From the NCBI RefSeq assembly GCF_900109135.1, contig NZ_FNYT01000019.1, positions 1-58,956 on the forward strand: a stretch of DNA of 58,956 nucleotides, given 5' to 3'. Positions 1 through 7,727 of the stretch are shown here, piece after piece. Positions within the stretch are counted from its first letter, which is position 1, and each line of letters starts with the position of its first letter. The notes below the pieces were generated by a model that was given only the letters and a program-made list of their open reading frames with translations, had not been told where the DNA came from and made no database searches. Position numbers and translations under genes: made by a program. This stretch comes from Trichococcus ilyis. GTDB taxonomy: Bacteria > Bacillota > Bacilli > Lactobacillales > Aerococcaceae.

Positions 1-1
1 C

Positions 2-277
2 ATCAAAACCTTTATCCGAAGGATTGAACAATGGCTGCATCGCAGAATCAGACAACTCATTCTTAAACGATGGAAAAGCTCCCGTACGAAAATTGACAGA
101 CTATCCAAGCTTGGTCTCGACAAAGATAGCGCAAAGCGCGTCGGATTCTCCAGAAAGAAACACTGGAGGCTCTCCAAAACGCCTGAAGTTCATCGGGCAC
201 TTACGACGAAAAGGCTCCACCATTGGGGCTTAATTTCATTAAGTCACCTGGCAGAGTCTGCTTACTCAAGATACTGA
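2..277 (+). CDS. Group II intron reverse transcriptase/maturase, C-terminal fragment
   Basis: This open frame of about 91 residues runs in from the left edge and stops at TGA 275-277. It is basic and rich in Arg and Trp, with blocks such as RRIRQLILKRWK, SRKKHWRLS and LHHWGLISL. These match the thumb/maturase end of bacterial group II intron proteins, which bind the intron RNA to help splicing and reverse splicing. The catalytic reverse transcriptase part is outside the window, so whether the element is active cannot be judged. Confidence 0.85.
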   Translation: MKTFIRRIEQWLHRRIRQLILKRWKSSRTKIDRLSKLGLDKDSAKRVGFSRKKHWRLSKTPEVHRALTTKRLHHWGLISLSHLAESAYSRY

Positions 278-346
278 ACCGCCGTGTACGGAACCGTACG
301 CACGGTGGTGTGAGAGGTCGGAGCCTAAAGGCTCCTCCTACTCGAT
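276..346 (+). ncRNA. Group II intron domains V and VI
   Basis: Just after the maturase stop, GCCGTGTACG pairs with CGTACGCACGGT to form a domain V-like catalytic hairpin. It is followed by a GGAGCC-taaa-GGCTCC hairpin and the terminal CTCCTACTCGAT, which fit domain VI and the 3' splice site. This layout (maturase stop, then D5, then D6, then AY) is the standard end of a bacterial group II intron. Confidence 0.8.
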
Positions 347-2487
347 TATTCTTCTGTTTCTGGCTGTCCTGCTGCAGCTTCCGCGGCAGCGGCTTTGTTG
401 GCCGGGAACTCTGGAGCATCCGTCCGATACAACGGAACGCTGGACACGCCATTGTTTGTGTAGTACAAGGAAGTGTTCAATTCGCCTAATTCTGCGATGT
501 CCTCTTCCAGTTCGGCTGGAGAATCCACGAAACTGTGGAGGCTCTTGTCGACTGGGACGAATCCATCCGGCGTATAGAAGCGAAGCAAGTCGCCATTGAT
601 GATCTGATCCGAAATCGCCAGCTGTATTTCAGCTTCAGCCCGGATTTCGGCGACTTTTTGGATCACTTCTTCGGTCTGATAAGCAAGTGTGCCCGTTTGG
701 GTGTGGTAGACATTGTTTCCTAAAATGGTGTATTCGCTTGTCACGATGCTGCCGTTACGGAAAGCCACGATTCCTTCATGTTCCGCTGACAACAGATCCT
801 GCCCAAGTTGGACATAGGATGAGGTGTCGACACCCAAGAGGTGCATCACGGTAGGCAAGATATCGATCTGTCCGCCGTAAACGTCACTGATTTGGCCGGT
901 GCCGGAACCCGGGTTGTGGATGATGAACGGAATCCGTTGCATCATGGCATCATCATAGGCACTCCATAAATCAGGATTCGCTCCGATCAGTGGAGCCAAG
1001 GTTTCGTTGCGTGAGCTGGAAATACCGAAGTGGTCGCCGTACAAAATGAAAATCGTGTTGTCGTAAAGCCCTGCGTCCTTCATGTATTGGAAGAATTCAG
1101 CCAAGGCTTGATCGGCATAATGGACGGTATTGAAATACCCGTCAATCGTTTCATCGCCGGTATCCAGAGCGAACGTGCTGTTCATCTCGTCTTCAGGGAA
1201 CGGAAAGTGGTTCGAAACGGTTATGAACTTCGCATAGAAAGGCTGCGGCAATTGTTCTAGATATTGGGCCGATTCCTGGAAGAACAGCTTGTCCTTCAAT
1301 CCGTACTCGACCGAATTTTCATCCGTCAGTGTATAACTGCTGTCAGCATCAAAGAAATAGTCGTAGCCGAAAGATTTGTAGACATTATCGCGATCCCAGA
1401 AAGAACCGACATTGCCGTGAAAAACAGCTGATGTATAGCCAAAAGTGTTGCTCAGTATGGCCGGGGCCGATTGGAACGTATTGTCGGCACCAATCTGGGT
1501 GAACGCGGATCCTTGCGGCAAGCCGAACAGGGAGTTGTCCAGCATCAATTCGGCATCACTTGTTTTTCCTTGCCCGGTCTGGTGGAAAATGTTGCTGTAG
1601 CTGTAGGAATCGTTGCTGTGGTACAGACTGTTCAGGAAAGGCGTCACTTCTGTCGTTGCGCCCGTTTCATCGGTAAGCGACAAGTCGATCAGGAATTGCT
1701 GCATACTTTCCAGATGGATGTATACGACGTTTTTGCCTTCCGCTTGTCCAAAAGTGGTTTCGTTCGGTTCAGCATAATGTTCAGCCAAGTAATCCAGGAC
1801 GGTAGCCATATCCGAGCTGTCCGCGCTTGCGCGGACTTGGTTGGCTTGGGCAGTCTTGATGCCGTCATAAAGCGTGAAGACGTTGATGCCCAAGTATTTC
1901 ACGATATAGTTGCGGTCGAAGGTTCTTGTCAGCAACTGAGGACGGCTGATTTCAGCAAGCCCCAGATTGGCGGCGAAAAGCGCAATCGAGGCGGCAACCG
2001 TCGCAAAGGCCCATCTTTTCTTGAAGATGCGTTCGTCGCGGTTCTTGCTGACGAATTTCTTGTAGACATAGACGAGGACGAAAGAATCGATCCAATAAAA
2101 CAAGTCGATCGGCTGCATCATGGCGATGACGCCCGAGCCCAGGTTCTTGGTCGCATTGGCGGAGCCGAAAATGGTTTTGATCGTCAAAAAGTCCGTAAAT
2201 TCACGGTAATAGACGATATTGGAGAACAAAAGAGTCGAATTCAGCAGGTATAGAGCAAGCAGGCTTCTGTAGCCCTTTTTGGGATTCTTGACGAAAAGCG
2301 AAATCCCCAGAATCAATAAGGTTGTGGCAATCGGATTGATGAAGAGGATCAGCTGTTGGAACCAGCCGTCCACGCCTAATGAGAAGGCTGTATGGTAAGC
2401 GAAATAGGTCTTCAGCCAAAAAAGGACGACGGCGAAGAGAAAGAATCCGAAACGTGTCTGCAGCAGTTTGGTCAGTTGTTGTTTCAA
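346..2487 (-). CDS. ltaS: Lipoteichoic acid synthase LtaS
   Basis: This 713-residue membrane enzyme polymerises glycerol-phosphate from phosphatidylglycerol onto a glycolipid anchor outside the cell. Five N-terminal membrane spans (about residues 13-175) precede an alkaline-phosphatase-fold sulfatase domain. The family's nucleophile Thr lies in GQGKTSD (about T309). A metal-binding Glu lies in YIHLES (about E260), and SNHFPF and YGDHFG supply the metal and substrate His residues. The start is TTG, chosen because GGAGG sits 8 bases upstream. The Ala- and Glu-rich tail ends at a TAA whose last base appears to come from the neighbouring group II intron, so the original C-terminus may have been changed. 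It has its own sigma-A promoter. Confidence 0.95.
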   Translation of the reverse strand: MKQQLTKLLQTRFGFFLFAVVLFWLKTYFAYHTAFSLGVDGWFQQLILFINPIATTLLILGISLFVKNPKKGYRSLLALYLLNSTLLFSNIVYYREFTDFLTIKTIFGSANATKNLGSGVIAMMQPIDLFYWIDSFVLVYVYKKFVSKNRDERIFKKRWAFATVAASIALFAANLGLAEISRPQLLTRTFDRNYIVKYLGINVFTLYDGIKTAQANQVRASADSSDMATVLDYLAEHYAEPNETTFGQAEGKNVVYIHLESMQQFLIDLSLTDETGATTEVTPFLNSLYHSNDSYSYSNIFHQTGQGKTSDAELMLDNSLFGLPQGSAFTQIGADNTFQSAPAILSNTFGYTSAVFHGNVGSFWDRDNVYKSFGYDYFFDADSSYTLTDENSVEYGLKDKLFFQESAQYLEQLPQPFYAKFITVSNHFPFPEDEMNSTFALDTGDETIDGYFNTVHYADQALAEFFQYMKDAGLYDNTIFILYGDHFGISSSRNETLAPLIGANPDLWSAYDDAMMQRIPFIIHNPGSGTGQISDVYGGQIDILPTVMHLLGVDTSSYVQLGQDLLSAEHEGIVAFRNGSIVTSEYTILGNNVYHTQTGTLAYQTEEVIQKVAEIRAEAEIQLAISDQIINGDLLRFYTPDGFVPVDKSLHSFVDSPAELEEDIAELGELNTSLYYTNNGVSSVPLYRTDAPEFPANKAAAAEAAAGQPETEE

Positions 2488-2591
2488 AAAAGAAACCTCC
2501 TATGATATCTTTGGAACACATGTAAAGTTCATGTGAATGTTTTAAGTTAGTGTGTCTTGTTTGTGAATTTTATGTAAAAAGAGCTAGTGTC

Positions 2592-2620
2592 ATTATATTC
2601 TGAATGGTTTTGATAGTCAA
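2592..2620 (-). promoter_or_regulatory. Sigma-A promoter of ltaS
   Basis: Read on the minus strand, TTGACT (2615-2620) is followed after exactly 17 bases by TATAAT (2592-2597). This is a near-consensus housekeeping promoter. It lies about 105 bases upstream of the ltaS start and points into it. Confidence 0.85.
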
Positions 2621-2748
2621 TCGAAGCACCGTAAAGATTTTCCTAAGTTTTTGTCAAGAACGGTTGCTTTTTTACGGATTTTTCGAGAAAATAGGTCTTT
2701 CAATGTATCTGGTCAAAGGAACGAAAGTGACAAAGGTGAGCATAGATT

Positions 2749-3402
2749 ATGATATTTTTACAAGGGCTGTATGAGCGGGTGGCTGCTTCGTTGGAATCAT
2801 CCATCAATCATTTTCCGCTTATACATTTAGTTTTCAAAAGCGTCGACAAGACGATTCTGTATTATTTGATTTGGCTGGTGCTGAGGGCGGCGTATCTGTT
2901 GCACAGACACCGTAAGACTGGCAAGAAAATCCCTTTATATAAGGAAGGCTTGCTCCATGCCCTCTTCGTTTATATCGTGCTGTTGCTGCAATTGACGGTT
3001 TTCCGCAATGAGGAGACTTTTTGGACAGTCGAGTACCACAAAATCGATTGGTCGGCCATCCACTGGTTGCCGTTTGTGGATACGATCAAACTCTTCTACG
3101 GGGATTCAGGTTTTTCGGCCTGGTACAACTCATGGGGGAATGTCGTCTGGTTTATGCCGTTAGGCTATATGGGCCCGTATCTGTTCGGGAAAAAATGCAG
3201 TTTCCGCAAAGTGGCAGCAGCCGGCTTTCTATTTTCCGGCATGATCGAGTTCCTCCAGCTGATTTTTCAGACCGGCGTGACGCATATCGACGATGTCTTC
3301 TTCAATACGCTGGGTGCCGTGATCGGCTACGGCATCTGGGTGTCATCAAAAAATTACAGAAGTGCAAAACGGATAATTGACTATAAAGGAAGAAAAATAT
3401 GA
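2749..3402 (+). CDS. VanZ-like family membrane protein
   Basis: This 217-residue protein has several hydrophobic spans and the VanZ-like signature: NVVWFMPLGYMGPYL, then the acidic loop GMIEFLQLIF and HIDDVFFNTLGAVIGY. VanZ from the vancomycin cluster gives low-level teicoplanin resistance, but most chromosomal homologues have no assigned role, so no substrate is claimed. The start codon has only a weak AAAGGTGAGC site. Its stop overlaps the next gene as ATGA, so the two are probably translated together. Confidence 0.85.
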   Translation: MIFLQGLYERVAASLESSINHFPLIHLVFKSVDKTILYYLIWLVLRAAYLLHRHRKTGKKIPLYKEGLLHALFVYIVLLLQLTVFRNEETFWTVEYHKIDWSAIHWLPFVDTIKLFYGDSGFSAWYNSWGNVVWFMPLGYMGPYLFGKKCSFRKVAAAGFLFSGMIEFLQLIFQTGVTHIDDVFFNTLGAVIGYGIWVSSKNYRSAKRIIDYKGRKI

Positions 3403-4583
3403 AAAAGAAAACAATCACGCAACTAAGCGCAAAAAAAATCAAGGCAGGGAATCCTTTGCTGCAGCCGGAAGATTTTCCGAATGAGCTCAGTTTTGAGGAG
3501 GGCGAAATCGTCGAGCTGGTCGACTCCCGCCAAGCGTTCGTCGCCAAAGCCTATTTGGCCAAACAGAACAAAGGCGTAGGCTGGGTATTTTCGTTGAACA
3601 ATGCGGATAATTTCAATGCGGCGTTCTTCAGACAGCAGTTCGAAAAAGCGAAACATGCCCGCTCAAATCTTCAGGCCGATCCGGAAACGACGGCTTATCG
3701 CCTATTCAATGCGGAAGGCGACGGCATCCCCGGTGTCACGATCGATCATTACGCTGGCTTTGCCGTGTTCTCTTGGTACAGTGAAGGTATTTTCCGTTAC
3801 CAAACCGCCATCACCGCAGCCTTTCAGGCGATTTTTCCGGAAGTGAAAGGCATCTATGAAAAATTCCGTTACCAACGGAACGACGGCCTGATCAGCCGCT
3901 TCGTCAGTGGCGAAGCGGCCCCGGCGCCTCTGATCGTGAAGGAGAACGGCATCAACTATGCGACCTATCTGGACGACGGCTTGATGACGGGGATTTTCCT
4001 CGATCAGCGCGATGTTCGCGGCGCACTGACGGAGCGTTATGCGGCAGGCAAGCGGGTGCTGAATACCTTCAGCTACACCGGCGCCTTCTCGGTTGCGGCA
4101 GCCATGGGCGGGGCAATCGAAACAACGAGTGTCGATGTTGCGAACCGCTCATTGGAACGGACCAAAGAACAATTTGCCGTCAATGACTTGGATAACGAGA
4201 ATCAGAAAATCTATGTCATGGATGTGTTCGATTTCATCCGCTACGCGATCCGCAAAGAATTGCAGTATGATGTGACCATCATCGATCCGCCGAGCTTTGC
4301 CCGCACCAAAAAGCGGACTTTCTCGGTCACGAAAGACTATACGCAATTGCTGGAGGAGCTGATCCAGATCACTGCACCGGGCGGTACGCTGATCGTCTCT
4401 TCAAACGCAGCCAACTACAAGGAAAAGAATTTCAAGCAGGACATCGCCCAAGCCTTCAAAAACAGCCGATGCGATTACCGTATCCTGGAAACCTTCCATC
4501 TGCCGAGCGATTTCGCGGTTCCGGCCGGCAGCAATACGAGCGATTACCTGAAAGTCTTCATCATCAGGAAACTAGCCAAATAA
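3399..4583 (+). CDS. RlmI-type class I SAM-dependent 23S rRNA (cytosine-C5) methyltransferase
   Basis: This 394-residue protein has an N-terminal PUA-like RNA-binding region (about 1-75), a middle EEHD-like region and a C-terminal Rossmann methyltransferase domain. The SAM-binding motif is VLNTFSYTGAFSVAA and the catalytic motif IV is IIDPPSFARTKK. These match the RlmI/YwbD family, whose E. coli member makes m5C1962 in 23S rRNA. The gene overlaps the VanZ-like gene by four bases and ends at a bidirectional terminator. The exact target base is inferred from the family. Confidence 0.88.
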   Translation: MKKKTITQLSAKKIKAGNPLLQPEDFPNELSFEEGEIVELVDSRQAFVAKAYLAKQNKGVGWVFSLNNADNFNAAFFRQQFEKAKHARSNLQADPETTAYRLFNAEGDGIPGVTIDHYAGFAVFSWYSEGIFRYQTAITAAFQAIFPEVKGIYEKFRYQRNDGLISRFVSGEAAPAPLIVKENGINYATYLDDGLMTGIFLDQRDVRGALTERYAAGKRVLNTFSYTGAFSVAAAMGGAIETTSVDVANRSLERTKEQFAVNDLDNENQKIYVMDVFDFIRYAIRKELQYDVTIIDPPSFARTKKRTFSVTKDYTQLLEELIQITAPGGTLIVSSNAANYKEKNFKQDIAQAFKNSRCDYRILETFHLPSDFAVPAGSNTSDYLKVFIIRKLAK

Positions 4584-4634
4584 AAACAAGGAACGGAGCT
4601 GCCTCAAAATGAGGTGGCTCCGTTCCCTGTTTTT
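4582..4634 (+). terminator. Bidirectional rho-independent terminator
   Basis: An A-run, a stem of about 25 bases (AACGGAGCTGCCTCA against TGAGGTGGCTCCGTT, few mismatches) and a T-run lie between two converging genes. The flanking A and T runs let it act on both strands. Confidence 0.9.
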
Positions 4635-4644
4635 AGGAGTGCTG

Positions 4645-5910
4645 CTATTCTTGGATGTCCGCAGCGGCATGGTGCCCGGCAGCGTGCCCGGTCACAAAGG
4701 CCCCAGTGATGTTGTAGCCGCCCGTGTAGCCGTTGTAGTCGATCAGCTCACCGCAGAAATAAAGACCGCGCGTCAGTTTGCTTTCCATCGTCTTCGGATT
4801 GATTTCCTTCGTGGAGACGCCCCCGCCGGTGACGAAAGCTTTATCCAACGGATGCGTGCCGTTCACTTCGAAGGAGAAGTTTTTGCAGAAATCGGCGAAA
4901 GCCTTGATTTCTTTCGGCGTCAATTCCTTAAGGGCCTTTTGCGGATCGATGGCTGCCTGGCTGCAACCGAAAAGCAGATAGCGCTCCGGCATCAGATCTT
5001 TCCAGCCGTTTTTGACGCTCTTTTCCGCTTGATCCTTGACGAGCTTCTGCAGACGCTGCTCGACGGCGCCCAATGAAAGTTCCGGCAGGACATCCAGGGA
5101 CATCGTGACGGTTTCGGATTTGTCGCGCTTCATCGTCTGATGGACAAACATTGAACAGCGCAAAGCGGCAGGTCCGGACACGCCGAAGTGCGTGAAGATC
5201 ATGTCCATCTGGTGGGATACCACCGTTTTGCCTTTTTTGTTTTTGATGCTGAGGGCGACATTGCGCAAGGATAGTCCTTTCAGTTCGCTCGAGCGGATGA
5301 AGTCCGCATCGGACGTGATCGGTGCTTCGGTCGGGTACAGTTCCGTGATGGTATGTCCCGCAGCTTTGGCGAATTTATAGCCGTCGCCTTTGGATCCGGT
5401 GCGCGGCAAGGCTTTCCCGCCGGTCGCCAGGATAATCCGATCCGCCGGGAGGATTTCGCCATCTTCCAACTGAACACCGGCCACTTGCCCGTTTTCGATC
5501 AGGATGCGTGCCACTTTGATGTTGGTCCGGATCTGGACCTGCAGCCGTTTCAATTCCTCAATGAAGGTCTCAAGGATAGTCCTGGATTTGTCCGTGACAG
5601 GGAACATCCGGCCGTGATCCTCTTCTTTCAGGGCGACCCCGCGTTCGATAAAGAAGGTCATGATGTCGTATTGATTGAACTGGGTAAAACTGCTGTGCAG
5701 GAATTTTCCGTTCCCGGGAATGTGCCGGATGATTTCCTCTTCGGGACGGTTGTTGGTGACGTTGCAGCGCCCTCCGCCCGTCAAAAGCAATTTTTTCCCG
5801 AGACTGGGATTTTGTTCGAGGAGCGTCACTTCAGCCCCTGCTTCGGCTGCGGTGCAAGCCGCCATCAGGCCGCTTGAGCCTCCGCCGACAATGATGATGC
5901 GTGTTTTCAT
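4645..5910 (-). CDS. HI0933-family NAD(P)/FAD-dependent oxidoreductase (BaiN/YhiN-like)
   Basis: This 421-residue flavoprotein begins with the FAD-binding dinucleotide motif GGGSSGLMAACTAAEAG and a typical LLTGGGRCNVTN block. It closes with the second FAD signature CGELIDYNGYTGGYN followed by AFVTGHAAG, all hallmarks of the HI0933/YhiN family. Most members have no proven reaction; gut homologues (BaiN) reduce bile acid intermediates, but nothing here shows that specificity. The ATG is preceded by CGGAG on the minus strand. It stands alone and converges on the rRNA methyltransferase gene. Confidence 0.9.
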   Translation of the reverse strand: MKTRIIIVGGGSSGLMAACTAAEAGAEVTLLEQNPSLGKKLLLTGGGRCNVTNNRPEEEIIRHIPGNGKFLHSSFTQFNQYDIMTFFIERGVALKEEDHGRMFPVTDKSRTILETFIEELKRLQVQIRTNIKVARILIENGQVAGVQLEDGEILPADRIILATGGKALPRTGSKGDGYKFAKAAGHTITELYPTEAPITSDADFIRSSELKGLSLRNVALSIKNKKGKTVVSHQMDMIFTHFGVSGPAALRCSMFVHQTMKRDKSETVTMSLDVLPELSLGAVEQRLQKLVKDQAEKSVKNGWKDLMPERYLLFGCSQAAIDPQKALKELTPKEIKAFADFCKNFSFEVNGTHPLDKAFVTGGGVSTKEINPKTMESKLTRGLYFCGELIDYNGYTGGYNITGAFVTGHAAGHHAAADIQE

Positions 5911-6130
5911 AATGATTTATTTTCTCCGTTCTTTTGCTGCACTTACTTTATCACAGATATGTCCATCTGCAAACGGCTTTCTTTCCAAAATGGTCACGAA
6001 AAAAATTGTTTTCCTTCATTAAATATTCAAAAATCATGGCTATACTGTATCCATACCCAAAGATAATCTTTTCTTTTTCCTCTTCTGCACCCGCAGAAGA
6101 ACTCCTCCCTCCTGGACGGAAACGGGACCT

Positions 6131-6222
6131 GGATTGCTGAACAGCTAAGCAGCAATCCTGCAGAATGAATTTTGCTGCAGCTCCCGATTTCCGTTCATTT
6201 TTTTTGCCTCAGAGGGTATAAT
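6131..6222 (+). promoter_or_regulatory. Nitroreductase upstream region: hairpin and -10 element
   Basis: The 354-base gap between the divergent flavoprotein and nitroreductase genes holds a perfect 9-base inverted repeat (GGATTGCTG at 6131-6139, CAGCAATCC at 6150-6158). A second pair of CTGCAG copies follows it. A TATAAT (6217-6222) lies about 43 bases before the nitroreductase start, with only a weak TTCATT at the -35 distance. The palindromes upstream of a weak -35 suggest regulator binding, which is inference. Confidence 0.45.
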
Positions 6223-6264
6223 AGCCGTAGAGCACAGTTATTTTTGAGAAGTGAGGGAAATGAA

Positions 6265-6792
6265 ATGGATTTTACGAAAGTGATGCACACAAGACAAACA
6301 ACACGCAGCTTCCAGACGTTCAAGCTATCGCAAGGACAAGTGGAAATGATGCTGCAGGCCGGACAGAATGCGCCGATCAGCCGCGGCCGCTTTGAGGATT
6401 ACCATATCACGGTCATAAAAAATTCGGAAATATTGGCAGCGATTACATCAGCGGCCAAGCAAGTGACGGGAGACAGCGACAAAGACCCATTGTACGGAGC
6501 GCCTGCCTTTTTCGTAGTTTCCGTCAAGGAACCGACTAACCCCGGCAACATCGCAAGCGCAGCAGCAATCATCGAAAATATGCACCTGCAGGCAACCGCA
6601 GAACTGTTGGGCAGCTGCGTTGTGATGGGCCTTATCAGGAACGGCACGTTGGCTGCAGAAGGGATCCGCGAAAAAATACAGATTCCGGAAGGCTTCACAC
6701 CTGTGGCCGGACTGTTGGCGGGTTACCCGCACGGCTATCTGCATGAACGGCCGCGCACATTGGGAAAAATCGCCAGCAACATCGTGGATTAG
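6265..6792 (+). CDS. Nitroreductase family protein
   Basis: This 175-residue FMN-dependent oxidoreductase begins MDFTKVMHTRQTTRSF, the usual opening of nitroreductases, where Arg residues bind the FMN phosphate. YGAPAFFVV and GSCVVMG lie in the middle and AGYPHG near the end, typical of small homodimeric members. Substrates could be nitroaromatics, quinones or flavins; the sequence does not decide. The start at 6265 is chosen for the GTGAGGG site. It is a single-gene unit between its own -10 and a terminator. Confidence 0.88.
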   Translation: MDFTKVMHTRQTTRSFQTFKLSQGQVEMMLQAGQNAPISRGRFEDYHITVIKNSEILAAITSAAKQVTGDSDKDPLYGAPAFFVVSVKEPTNPGNIASAAAIIENMHLQATAELLGSCVVMGLIRNGTLAAEGIREKIQIPEGFTPVAGLLAGYPHGYLHERPRTLGKIASNIVD

Positions 6793-6806
6793 AACGGTCC
6801 AGGCAC

Positions 6807-6854
6807 TGAAAAACGACCTCAGGAGAAACATTCAGGTTTCCCGGGTCGTTTTTT
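6807..6854 (+). terminator. Rho-independent terminator
   Basis: AAAAACGACCTCAGGAGAAAC pairs imperfectly with GTTTCCCGGGTCGTTTTTT (short loop, six T). It lies just after the nitroreductase stop. Confidence 0.8.
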
Positions 6855-6922
6855 GCATACCGTTCAGCGGCGGGCATGCTACACCATTCAGGAACCGGTT
6901 GCATATCCGCTCCCGTTTGTAT

Positions 6923-6944
6923 ACGATAGGAGTATCACGATAGG
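6923..6944 (+). promoter_or_regulatory. Direct repeat upstream of the ABC transporter
   Basis: The octamer ACGATAGG occurs twice (6923-6930 and 6937-6944) with a 14-base period. It is just upstream of a possible -10 (TATAGT, 6949-6954) and 70-90 bases before the ABC ATPase start. Direct repeats in this position are typical activator or response-regulator sites; the regulator is unknown. Confidence 0.4.
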
Positions 6945-7013
6945 TAAATATAGTGCGGATAATTTTTCGCGAAGCTTCAAAATAAAATCGACCAAGAAAT
7001 GAAGGGATGCATA

Positions 7014-7715
7014 ATGGCTTACATTTCCTTAAAGAATGTCAGCAAATTCTACCAGATGGGCGAAACGCGGATCACAGCCAACGACAAGATCAGTTTCGAC
7101 ATCAATGAAGGGGAATTTGTCGTGATACTTGGGCCCAGTGGAGCCGGAAAATCCACAGTTCTGAATATTCTCGGCGGGATGGATGATGCCGACGAAGGCC
7201 ACATCAGCATCGATGGGGTGGACATTTCCCAGTTCACTTCAAAAGCTTTGACGACCTACAGAAGGCGGGATGTCGGGTTCGTCTTCCAATTCTACAACCT
7301 GGTGCCTAACCTGACCGCGAAGGAGAATGTGGAGCTGGCCTCGCAGATCTCTCCGCATGCCCGCGATGCTGCCGAGGTTATGCGCGAAGTGGGACTGGGC
7401 GAACGCATGGACAATTTCCCGGCGCAGCTCTCCGGAGGCGAACAGCAGCGCGTGGCCATCGCCCGCGCCTTGGCGAAGCAGCCCAAGCTGTTGCTTTGCG
7501 ATGAGCCGACCGGTGCGTTGGATTACGAAACGGGCAAACAAGTGCTCAAGTTGCTGCAGGACACGTGCCTCGATACCGGAACAACCGTCATCGTCATCAC
7601 CCACAACCAAGCCATCGCAGCTATGGCGAACCGGATCATCGAGATCAACAATGCCAAAGTAAGAGCGATCCATGAGAATCCGCATCCGAAACCCGTATCA
7701 GAAATTGAATGGTAG
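7014..7715 (+). CDS. ABC transporter ATP-binding protein (MacB/LolD/FtsE-like)
   Basis: This 233-residue ATPase carries Walker [10 protein letters not shown]-loop VFQFYNL, signature [15 protein letters not shown], Walker [13 protein letters not shown] and the His switch VITHN. That order and length mark the subfamily that partners FtsX/MacB-fold permeases, which use ATP for mechanical work across the membrane rather than classical transport. The start at 7014 is chosen over 6999 because GAAGGGA sits 8 bases upstream. The permease gene follows after 12 bases, so the two form one unit. Confidence 0.93.
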   Translation: MAYISLKNVSKFYQMGETRITANDKISFDINEGEFVVILGPSGAGKSTVLNILGGMDDADEGHISIDGVDISQFTSKALTTYRRRDVGFVFQFYNLVPNLTAKENVELASQISPHARDAAEVMREVGLGERMDNFPAQLSGGEQQRVAIARALAKQPKLLLCDEPTGALDYETGKQVLKLLQDTCLDTGTTVIVITHNQAIAAMANRIIEINNAKVRAIHENPHPKPVSEIEW

Positions 7716-7727
7716 GAGGGGGAGACG

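Larger units (their letters stand above)
1..346 (+). mobile_element. Group II intron, 3' part (truncated by window edge)
   Basis: The window opens inside a group II intron. The end of its reverse transcriptase/maturase is followed by a sequence that folds like domains V and VI and ends in an AT dinucleotide, as group II introns do. The 5' part lies left of the window. The 3' junction falls near 345-346, on the last base of the ltaS stop codon, and the intron runs antisense to ltaS. Seen: the maturase C-terminus and the domain V/VI hairpins. Inferred: the exact junction. Confidence 0.85.

Noticed and set aside
24-233. 69-codon plus-strand frame at the left edge
   Set aside because: It is out of frame with the intron maturase, whose C-terminal motifs are clear in the frame starting at base 2.
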